Part shown: positions 13,135-25,100 of the stretch, one piece after another
How positions within the stretch are numbered: the first letter of the stretch is position 1
Layout of the letters: each line of letters starts with the position of its first letter
DNA from: Siderastrea radians
Lineage: Eukaryota; Cnidaria; Anthozoa; Scleractinia; Rhizangiidae
Length of the DNA: 64,000 bases
Direction of reading: 5' to 3'
Assembly (NCBI GenBank): GCA_964017195.1
Contig: OZ024892.1
Coordinates: 11,437,801 to 11,501,800, forward strand
Translations under genes and position numbers: made by a program
The notes under the pieces: model-generated
Databases searched by the model: none
Seen by the model: only the letters and a program-made list of their open reading frames with translations
What the model was told of the DNA's origin: nothing

Positions 13135-16100
13135 CTAGAGCAGGAATTTGATTGATTCGGCCAGTCCTGAAGTGAGGGAATAATCTGGCGAGTCTTCCGG
13201 AGTCACACTAAGAACCACACGCAGAAGATCCACAGTGTGCGAAAGAGGCACGGTACGACACAGTAGCTTGGAGGGGTCCTAGCGAAAATAGTAATTAAAA
13301 GATCAGTCACGTTTGCCATAGTCTCCAAACACCATTATCATTAATTCCAGTTCGTCAAATGACTCTTAAAGGGACTTCACCTGCTATTTTAGTAACATAT
13401 TGAAAGCCAAAAGTCGCATCTTCGTTAACGAAAACCAAAACCGTGGTCCAGTTTTGTTCAAACACACAATAGTAAGGGACCGGTCAATAAGTATGGGGGG
13501 GGGGGGGAGGGGATGGGCCGGAGCATCTGAAAAAATTGGTGGCCCAAAAATGTACAACCCACCCCCTGACGTGGGCATAAATTCTGCTGACCCACCCCAA
13601 AGTATTGGCTGAAAATAACATGACCCACCCCCCAGGTGACAACGTCACTTTTTCGTGTTGTTCGTCCATATCTTATTTTATTTAAGTGGAGTTCACATGT
13701 TAAATAAGCACACATAATAACACTGCATGTTCATTACACACAACAATTCACAATCACAGCTGTAGTGGTTACTATATCGAACTGACCACTTAGGTACTAT
13801 GGAGTGTGCTGAGAAAAGAGTTCACTTTATCGATATACAGGGTTTTCGGTAACATTTAAAAGTATCGGATTCATAGGTAAAACAAGAGGATGTGAGCGCC
13901 GAGGGCGCAAACATGAGTGCCAAAGGCAGGAACTTCTGGGGGGGGGGGTCCGGGGGCATGCCCCTCCGGAAAAATTATGAAATTGGACTCTCTACAAATG
14001 CCATTTTCTGCGTTCCCTGGACCGGATTTCATTACATATAACAGCAATGTTCATTCGTTTCAAATTGTATGAGTTACATAAGTGAGCAAAATAACGCTCA
14101 ACTCTATCTATCTTTAATAAACAAATACAAGATCATCTGATTCATTTACATTTCAGGAAATAATGATTTTGCGTGAAAGTACTGGACCTTACATGTCAAA
14201 CGACCGGATGTTACGTCCAGCCTCCGGCCTCAAACGAAACCCCTGGATATAATATCATTCTATATTTATAATAATTTATGTTTATTGTCGGCCACTTGGA
14301 AGTTACAATTGGCTGATGTTGACCACTGCCTGTTCTTAATTGAATAGAATGTTGAGTTTCTGTCGTAGTTACCTTTGTAATATTACTTCCAATACTTAAA
14401 CAAGTGACTAAGTTTGTGACTCTGGAAGATCTTCAATACATGTTAATTCTACTTGAATGACGACTGACTTGTTTTCAACAAAGAAAATGTAAACTTCCAA
14501 AATTCAACTGGTAGGGTTCTGTTTGCTCAATTGACCTTTCCCTGCAAGTTTCATGTAGATTTTGCAAGGACTTTCCTCCCCCTAGACATACAGAAGGCTT
14601 TTGAAGTTTGCAGTATTTCAATATACAAGGCTGAAAATACGATGACCCACCCCTTCCTGTGCTCCGGCCCACCCCCTCCTACACTTATTGACCAGTCCCT
14701 AATGCAGTGAAACTACTCACTAGTGTCTTTGGCCACGGATGGCCAGGGTGCAAATGGATTACAACTTGAAAAGGTTGGGGCCCTTTTTTAAGCTCTGTGG
14801 TTGTCTTGCAAAACTCGTTTAAAACGTGTTTTGGTTTGCTCTCATTCCGAAAATCTTGGTATTCTGGGAGAATTCTGTGGTACTTTGTCAAACGTTTCGT
14901 ACAATTCTGTCAAAAGCCGCCAGCAAATCCCCGTCACATCGTCCCTTTAAATCCCCCGAATAACCCCCGGTTTTATTTCACTCGCGCACCACAAAAACAG
15001 GCATGCGTTTTTCAAGAACACTAAAACGTTTCGGCCCAGCGGAGCCAGTTGTGAAAATATGATCCTTTCACGCTTACAAAGCGGTAACTTTAACGCGTCT
15101 TTAAGATAATAAATGTTTAACTTATAGCAAAGTTGCATGCTTAGAAGCTTAGTTGTTCAGAAGATACAGCGCGAATTATTGTGCCCGAAAACGGCCCGAA
15201 AAGGTCTGGGGCTTTCAAGAAAACGCACGCCCATTTTCCAAACAGGTTACTCTTGAAACAGGGACAACAACGAGTAGGAATGTTAGGTGAAGAAACCAAG
15301 AAAAAAAAGGTCAAAGCTTGGGTTATATGTCTCTAATGTTCTAAGCGATTTTTTTCAAACTAGAATTACTTGTGACTTGATCCAGCTGCTAATCTGTGTA
15401 GGCAGACGAGAGAGACGAATCGCGCGCTCGCTGGACTCGGAAGCATCCAGGATCACGTGAGCAAGCCGCTGTCCCACAATTCTTAGGAGTTGAGTGCCCA
15501 GGGTCCGCTGATCGTGGACAGAGAACATAGTCTGGTGGCAGAAAGCAATGCATTGATAGTTAACCAGACCATTAAAAATTATATCATTTAAGGTTAGTAT
15601 AATTAAAACTCTTATTCGATTATTTACCTCTTTAGCGATCTCGTCAAAGCCAGCGGAGTACAACTCACACACGAAATGACATTTTAAGGAGTCACTGTCC
15701 ATCCCAAACTGCTCAGCAAGTTTGTAAACCACCGCTGACCAATCCTTATTTGAGGCGCCAGCCACTGTTCCTGTTATGTCATTGTCACTGTCCTCTCGTC
15801 TGAGTGCTGGGTGAGAAGACTGGGACGACAAAGAGCTTACCGCGAAGGACAAGGCCCGAGTGAGAAACTGAAAACAAGATGCAGCAAACAGCGCGTTTTA
15901 CACAAAGATTTCGAAAGGAAAGTGAACAAAAAGTATCTTAGTTTATTTACCTTTTCTCTCGCTTCAACAATGGCTTTGTCGACCTCATCAGATGATGATA
16001 AGGAACGAGAGGAACTGAGATCTCTCATGAATGATTCCTTGCTCTGCGGCAGTAACACAAAGAACATAAGCAGAAGCCCGTGCAAAATAGTCAGCTTCCT

Positions 16101-19100
16101 TTAATGTTTGATTAATTTTAAACAATTTTTTTAGCTTTTTAAGGAAAGAGAAGACAACTACGCGTGCCTTTCCGTGAACTAAAAAAATTAATTAATTGAT
16201 CAATTAATTAATTTATTATATATATATGTAAATTAATTAAACAACTAATTACCTGTCCGCAAATGGCTTGCGCAAACGTAGACATTGTCTCTTAATTAAT
16301 TAGTTAATTAATGTATAAAAATAATTAGATAACTAATCGCCTCAGCGCGGAAAATGTCCGCCACGGCTTAAGCAAACGTAGAAACAAACTGTGTTTGACT
16401 TTTAAAATTACGCGCTGGAGGAAATTCACCTTAACGACTAACATAAGAAGGACGTTAATTAATGGAGATAATTACCTTTGTATCAAAGAGAGAAAGCGGT
16501 TTCACACTTTTCATTTCGAGGCCCATGATTATCCACAGTACAGTGACTAGCTTCCCATGGAGCTTTACCAGCGGTGCATTAGTCTTGGGTTGTTCCTGAG
16601 CCTCATCGATAAGGGTCCTGGTACTCCTACGAACAAAACCACAGTTAGGTTGTATTGAAAAAAGTAGGGAAAGTATAAAACTCTGCACTTACGTTTCGCC
16701 AGCGTGCCAAAAATCCTCTGTTTCCAATGTGATCATCTCGGAGTCAGCAGAGTCGATCTGAAACATTGCAGGTGAAATTTATTATCAGCAAGATCTTCAA
16801 GACCAATACCGTCACGACTGAGTGACCAGAAGTCAACAACCAGGGATATAAACCATCGAATGATGACAACTTATTTATCTGGCTCTAAATTAAAGACGGC
16901 TTCGTGGGTAGCCAAAGATTTAGTTGTGACTGAAAATCAACATATTGTCTAAAACTTTCAGAGTTTCGATATATTATCTTACTTATCTGCTATCTGGGGG
17001 TAGAGTTTACCTATCTGAGCGTAACAGAAAAAGTAATGATACCCCTACTAGGTTCTGAACCATTAATTACAGATACAATACCTCGGCAATCAGCTCCAGA
17101 AGCAGTAAAGTGGCTTTGATGAACTGTTCCAGCGTACCATAACTTAAATCTACGGTCTGTGAAAGAAATTTTAAAAGAAATGAGCTTCTTTTGACACAGA
17201 AATTGTGTGATAAACAGAGTGTGTGGTAAGTGTTTACATAGCAAATGAAAGATCACAATATTACAAACCTTTCGGCACAGTCGATCTTTGGGTGCTTTGC
17301 CAACCTAAAAGATGTAACCACAAAGAATGAAATCTCTCTTCACATTTTCACCCGATCGACCGCAAGCACCCACCCAGCCAGCTGAGTCAGTTAGTGAGTC
17401 AGTCAGTCAGTCAGTCAGTCAGTCAGTCAGTCAGTCAGTCAGTCAGTCAGTCAGTCAGTCAGTCAGTCAGTCAGTGAGTCAGTCAGTCAGTCAGTCAGTC
17501 AGAGTCAGTCAGTCAGTCAGTCAGTCAGTCAGTGAGTACGTGAGTCAGTCAGTCAGTCAGTCAGTCAGTCAGTCGGTGAATCAGTCAGTGAGTCAGTCAG
17601 TCATTGAGTCAGTCAGTCATTGAGTCAGTCAGTCAGCGAGTCAGTTAGTCAGTCAGTCAGTGAGTCAGTGAGTCAGTGAGTGAGTCAGTTAGGGAGTCAG
17701 TCAGTGAGTCAGTGAGCCGTCTGTCAGTCAGTCAGCGAGTCAGTCAGTCAGTTAGTCACTCAGTCAGTCAATCAGTCAGTGAGTCAGTCAGTCAGTCATG
17801 CAATCAACGATTGTAAGGGTCTTATTCAACTGAGCTCACGATGTTCCATTTTGATTTACCTTCTCCATTAGCATTACGGTGGCGGACACTTTCTCTTTAA
17901 AATATCTTTTCCACATTGTGACTGAAAGGCCTAAAGAGGATAAAAATAAACAACAAACAGACAAATTAACAAAAGCGTATAAAAAATGAGTTACCACAGA
18001 TTTTCACTCTAAACAACATTAACTCTCAGTTCAATTCTCCTAGCTAACATTAAAATAAACGTATGGTAAACAGTTGGATATTCCCGTTTGTAACCTCTTT
18101 CCTCCGCAGAGGCCTCCTACATGTACAGTCACGTCTTGACTGCACACATAAGAAAAAGCGCGCGGAGGCTGGATAGAGGGAAAGCGCGCGGGGAACTTCG
18201 GGAAGGTTCGTCGCACTCCTGTTCACAGCGCCCCCAGTTTTCTCTTTCCCTGTTGTTTACTAATAGGAGCCTCTTCGGAGGAGAGAGGTTTGTGACTGAA
18301 AAAGTCAAACATACCATGTTGTAAAGCAGCACAATGTATACAACTTAAGTGCTCCAGAGCAAGAAACAACTTGCTGGTTTCCTAAAGAGAAATAAAAAAG
18401 AATAAACGACAAGTTCATTTGTTCAACTCAGTAGACCTTGCTGGCAGAAAAGACGATGCTAAATAGTTCCAGACAACATTCGAAACGAAACATGCAGTGA
18501 GTGTACAAAAAATGATTGATTTAATTTGTCATGTGACTAGCTGTATAATGGCCTTTTCCTAAATTGTTAGAAACACCTTACACTTGTTTCCTCTTTTTAA
18601 GCCACAGCCAAACGAAAACAAGGATTGAAAACAGCGCAGTTACCGAAAACACACGAGACTAGCCGAGAGCACACGAGAGTCGCCGATATAACGCACAAAG
18701 GTCGCCGAGAGCGCACGAGAGTCACCGAGAGCGCACGAGAGTCACCGAGAGCACACGAGAATCGCCGAGAGCGCACGAGAGTCACCGAGAGCACACACCT
18801 AGTTATTATGACTACCGTTTTGTGGCCCAAACAAAAGCTTAATCATTTCCTTTTGTGAAAAACTCGTTGAAAACTGACAACCTCACTTATGCGACCAATG
18901 ATCACTTTCTGGAGTCCCCAGCCAATATTTTCGTCTTAACTAGACCTGTCAAAACCACCACTCCAAATGCCTGGTGGTTTAATTAAGATAACCAAAGAAA
19001 ATTTGGTAACGAAACAGTCAAAACCGTGTTCTTTAACTACATTTGGTAACCGGTTCAAAGTGAGTTCTTCTTCTTACTTATGACCCTTCTATATCAGAAT

Positions 19101-22100
19101 CATCCTCAGGCAATATTAAATAAATAATATCATATAATGTATAAATATATAATAAATAATATTGGATTCAGTGTAGCAATTTACTATTTATTTAGTTTTG
19201 CCTGAGGATGATTCTGATATAGAAACGAAACACTGTCATCCTGCTTTATTTGTTTCTTGCATGTAATACATGCGACGCATGTTTGTCACAGGTATTTCCT
19301 GTGCACATGTAAGGTCAAATTGGATTTATCCACGCGCCGTTCCCATCGTGGCTTTGTAGCTCAGATGGTAGAGCAGTGGTCTAGTAACCCGAAGGTTGTG
19401 GGTTCGGGTCCCACCTAAGCCACTGATTTTTTTTCAGTGGTTTTGAATTTCAGTGTAGCAATTTATTATTTATTTATGTTCTCCTCTTTACAGCTCCTTC
19501 CTTTCTGCAAACTGTCACAATTTTACTCCTCCCCATTCAAACGACCATCACGTTCGTACGACCAAAATTTCTGACCTATCTTTAGTTGCATTAACAGGTA
19601 CGTGAACTGGCAGCTCAAGTTGGCAGTACGTGTGCAGGAAGATTTCATTCACAGCACTTTTATACAATAAAAATGCTTACCTTTACTTGATTTGTTGTTG
19701 CTTCATGCGAACTTTACAAAGGACACATCGTAAAGAAATTTAAAACTTGTGCTTATAGCTTCCAAAGCATCCAGGACAGCCAAGACACATCAGGCAAGAG
19801 CAAATAAAACGTATGCAATGTTTTAACCTAGACGTTTACATTCTTTTATGTACGTTTGTCTTCATTTAAACTCGTTCTTTCAATGTATATAGAGCGGTTT
19901 TCAATTGAGTGTCGAAAGTAATTCGTGTTTTGCTTTGGTTTTGCTTTACTTCGCTCTGTGATTGGTTAAAAAATCTCGCGCCACTTTCTCGACCAATCAG
20001 GAGTAAAACTCAAACCAATCAGTCGTGACTTGCTCGCGCTCGCACGTTTTTTCCCGCGCTTGACGCCGGTTACATGTACTTGCTTCGAGTTCTGATTGGT
20101 TCATTGGTTAATTTGTGTTTGTTGTGATTGGCTGGGGTAATTACTTTGGTTTTGGTTTTATGACACTCATTTGAAAAGCGCTCTAAACGATGTGAATGAA
20201 ATCTTGCTGTACACGTATTGCCAACTGGGGTTGGCTCATTTTCTTCCCCAGAGCCAACGATCCTTTTGGTCTGCGCCATCGATCGAGATCCTTGGCGCAG
20301 ACCAAAAGGATCGTGGGCTCTGGGAACGAGAATGGGTTTGCGCGTGGTATGTACTTTACATACTTCTTTGTTACTGTTCCAGTGGGAAGCACACTCCATA
20401 ACACAGTGACCCCACAGTACATCTTGGCTCAGACTGTGTGGAAATCTTAGTCGCAACTCACCAAGTCCTGAAACAGATCATGTCTTCACGTTAAGCAGGG
20501 TTAAAGCTCAAAGGCAAAAAATCTTCGTTCTGAATGGGGTGCTAGTCACTGGAAATTGCTTTTAACCCTGGTTAAGCCCTGATAAGAAAACGCATATTTT
20601 CCAAACTGTTCTCCATACATTTCTTAAGGAACTAGTAAGGAAAATGTTTCTAAATATCAAGACGTCTTGTCCTTGGTGATCACTACCTTTATTCTCGTCA
20701 CTTGAATGTTTGAACAAGTAGTGATGATGTAAAGAGAATTTTCATTTTCGTCACCCACAGCCAATAGTTGCGTGCTAACTGCATGTCAGCTTACTTTTGT
20801 CACATTTAACGAAGTTGTTGTTGTATTTTCTTCTATTGTTGATTTGTCTAAAATGGAGGGCACGGTAGAGAGGAAGAGCGTTGGTTGTACAAATACCCAA
20901 AGAAACCCACTCTGAAGTAGTGCTTAAGTTCAGCTTTCAGTTATTACAAAACTTCCTTCACGTTGCTTAACAATCTCGTTCCCAGAGTCCCAGGCTTCTT
21001 AATCAGCGGGTGGTCGCCGAGAGAGGTTCTGGGGTAATAGAAAAATTTGATTTTTTGATTGGCTCTTCACTGTAACAAAACTAGGAACCGTTAACCGCAG
21101 GACTCCTGTGATAACAATTCCATTACCCCAGAGTCTCTCCCTGCGACCACCCGCTGACCAAGAAGCCTGATGACTCTGGGTACGAGATTGGTTGCTTGGT
21201 AACTCGTCCAGTAAACAACACAGGCTCAGTTAAATTTCCGAACAAAATAGTCCTTGTTTCCACGAATAACTAACAAAACAAACGGAAGAAAGGAAGGACG
21301 GACGGACGGACGGATGGATGGATGAACAAACAAACAAACAAACAAACAAACAAACAAACAAGAGAAACAAACCTTCCAGCTCGGTGTTAATCTGAGGTTC
21401 AGGTTCAATCTCTGGCTGATCCTCGTCTCCAGTCTCACTCTGCATTTCACTCTCCACCTTCTTTGACGCGCGTGCGCAGGGAGTTCCCAGATGGCTAGCT
21501 GGTATCTCGTACAGTGCCATGTACCTTGACAGCACTTTAGAAGCTGCGCCATGACCAGAACTTAAGAAACCTAAACAGGCAGAATTTAAAGGTACTACAT
21601 TCAGCAGCTGTTGTTAACAACTCCTCAAAAAGGCCATCAAGTTACATTTACATTAACGAAAACCTAAAAATAATGGCTAGGCACTTGTTGGGTTAGATCA
21701 GAGAACCCTTCTTGGTCAGCACTCAATAAAATCTGTCGAAAGGCCCTCAGAACGAACGTTAGGTCTCTCGAACGAGATTTAAGACGGCAGTAAGTTTTTG
21801 AGAAGGCATGTTACGCAGACCAACACCCAACAACTTAGTCTGACCTTCTTATAACTAAGGGAGTAAGTTTCTTAGAAACTGTGGTGCTGCGTCGGTGAGG
21901 AAGTGAAACAAGAAACTTTGGATTTATCAATTGAGTTGATAAGGTAAATTGGCCACCGTAGAGAGATTGAAAGCTGACGTTTCGAGCGTTAGCCATTCGT
22001 CAGAGCGAATCTGACGAAGACCTAACGCTCAACAGTGAGTAGTTTAAGGCCTTCTTTAAATGCTCAGGTAGAAAATCGGCCCTAAATAGCAACAAAGCTT

Positions 22101-25100
22101 ACCAATGACGGACAGTCCAGGTGATCCATTACTATCAACCTTAAGCTTTTCTTTATTAGTCCTCGTTGCTAGTTTACCGATAAAACCTGTCAGGGCCTGC
22201 AAGTCATTCAGCTGACACACAAGCAGGTTCCAGCGTTCAATCTCTACAGACACTGCTATCCAGTCACCCGCGGCCAATTCCTCTCTTTCAGCTTCGTCAA
22301 CCTCACTCTACATAAGTAAAAATATATGTACACAAAGGTTAACTGATTCTGATTTTTTACTGTACTATGCGATTGGTTCTTCTCAACCAATGAGAAGTAA
22401 AACCAACCCAGTTGTTTCCCGCGTTTGGCGCGAATACATGTACTTGCTTCAAGTTCTGATTGGTTCATTGGGTAGTTTGTGTTTGTTAGGGCGGTTTTCA
22501 ATTGAGTGCCTAAAGTAATGATTGGTTGAAAAATCTCGCGCTATATTCTCGACCAATAAGAAGTAAAACTCAAACCAATCACGACTTGCTCACACGCGTT
22601 TTCCCGCGCTTGGCGCAGATACATGTACTTGCTTCAAGTTCTGATTGGTTCATTGGGTAATTTGTGTTTGTTGTGATTGGCTGGGATAATTCCTTTGGTT
22701 TTGGTTTTACAACGGTTTTAAAACGCTCTGTAATAAAATGAATGAAAATTCGTGCTTTTACTAGCAACGCTCCTCGGATGTTTCTCAGCTTTACAGAGTA
22801 TTACCTCTACTTTCCTAGATGCTGTGCTGATTTCCATGGCAACTGTTCGGCAGACAGCAGCAAAAGACAGCGCTCTTCTGGTTGCAGTGGACTGGGCCAG
22901 AGTGTGACGTACACTCTCCCACCATGGTGACACAGCATTGTCACGTGACTGCGATGCTGAACTCTCACTTGGTAAAGCTCCTGTAGATAATAATAGTATA
23001 TGGATTTGTCGCACTCTCAGACCACGCGATTGTTAAAGAAAAATGTCACTAAGCCAATAGGAGGTTAAAATTGCGTGTGTAGCCACACAGTTGCACAGGG
23101 GACAAAAGAACACTGCAATGGAGTTGTGTGAAAAAAGAAACTTGATTTTACTAAACTTTTGACATTGCTTCATGTTTTGCTTTGCCATGAAAATACACAC
23201 GGATATGTTCTCTGTGATGTAGTCTGTTCCCTCTATTCATTCAAGGGCAGTGGACTGAAAAGAAAAACATGTGAATATGTGCAAAACGTGGAAGCTGGGC
23301 TGAAACTACACGGACGCCGGGGAAAGCTTTCCGGAGGATTTTCGCCCCCTCTCACGCTTTTTTTTTCTAAACGAGGAATCAGTCACACAAAAAATCATAT
23401 GCTCAAACTTACCTGTAGAGGAGCTTATTATAGATATGAGTGAGTGCAGGTGAAACATGGACTCTGTCTTGTCATAACATGGGTCTGGATCCAACAGCCA
23501 CCCAGACACGAGCAGGTTCTGTGAATACAAGGGTATATGATTTAAGTGCTTGCCTGAGAAGCACTCAAACAAACTGAGAAGCAATTAAGTACATTGTAAC
23601 AAGGATATGTATGAACACAAACATGCCATTAAATGCTGAGGTTTTACGCCAGATGCATCGAAGGGAATAGCTAGCCTTCCAGAGGAACATTCACCCAACA
23701 GGCATTTCTGAAAAGAAAAATTCAAAGTGAATGCTACAAATTTAAACATACTATCGAGTAAACTAAGAAACTTTCGAATGACTGGGGAATAATTACAGAG
23801 CGCATACAAATCAAACCAAACTTCTTTGCCGTTATATATTGTAGTCGTAAACACAAAATGACGGCCAGATCCATTCAGACATACCTTGAACAGAAATCTT
23901 GCTGCAAAAAAGGAGGAAATTAAATGAGTTTAAAACTAGCCACTTTGACCTAGAAAATAAACAACAACGACAACAAACAAAAAAGGTTACAATTTGCTAC
24001 AAATCTCAACAACCTTCGAGAATTTAACTGCTCACATTTTCTGCCAAAATGACCGTTCAAACCCTCGCTTTCAGCTAACTCGTTGAGTTTGAAATACTCT
24101 TGATCACTCTCGCTAACGCTCAGGGTCTCTGGATAATTCTCGTCGCCCATCCTCAACTCTCGATACCTCTTGGCAGCTGTTGTTAACTTTCGTTAATTCT
24201 CGTTAACTCTTGTTTATTCTTGTCGGCATTCGTGGACTCTCGTCGACTTACGTTGGCTCTCTTCAACTCTCGCCAATCTCAATAACACCCTCTGACTCTA
24301 ATGGCGATACTTTCCTAGGTCCCTCAGTATCCTCATTAACACAGATTAAATGTAACGCGAATGAATCATGCTTACGAAAGTGACTTACCAAGCTGAATGG
24401 TCATTTCATTGGACAAGCCTTTCCTCACTGCAACTGTGTTTACCGTCCCCACCCCTGAGGGTCCTGCCCTGTTATCTGCAGGCCTTGCGTCCTGTGTTTC
24501 CTTGTTCTGGTTGTTAACTGAAGCGAACTCAAAGCAGCCAAGGAAGGCAGTGATGCATATCGGTGCAGTTGAGTGGGTGTGGTCCCGAGGCTCTGCTGTC
24601 TGTTGACTGGACTGTTTTACTCCCAGTGCTGAGAGAAGCTCTGATGCTTCAGATTTAGTAAGGCCAAGCAGATTTGCTACAGACTGAAATTAACAGAGTG
24701 GCTTTCAATTCACCAAACAAACACAGCCACCTCTCATCGCTTTCGGCCGCTAAAGGCTCTCACATGAACCCCCCAAGCGGCCGGGAGCCATAAGAGGTGG
24801 CTATATTTGCACTTTAAATTGACTTTCAAGTGACAATGATGGGCTTTGCGCAAGAAGGGAGTAAGCGAAGGCTTGAATAACGAAAAAATGAAAACGCTCC
24901 AAACTTGTCAATCCTTTACATACTCTGTGGGTTTTGTTTATTCAATAGCAACCCGTTTTTGTTTGTTCCCCTTAAAGCTTAAATTACTGCAAACGTTCTT
25001 TGTGGCAATGCCAAATTTCTCAACTTGCAAACTGAGCATTCCGGCCAAAAAAATGAAAGAATAAATACGAATCAATGTTTAACATGTAAAATTCAGTGCA

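Noticed and set aside
15837..15867. Possible donor GTAAGC inside RAB3GAP2 exon 15628-15867
   Set aside because: The frame stays open through it and the protein continues to align with human, so it is coding, not an intron start.
17327..17623. Val-Ser-Gln repeat ORF
   Set aside because: Translation of the (AGTC)n array.
23950..24156. - strand ORF as an extra RAB3GAP2 exon
   Set aside because: No acceptor/donor pair in the required phase and no similarity to the human segment; it overlaps a degenerate ACTCTCGTTAA-type repeat.
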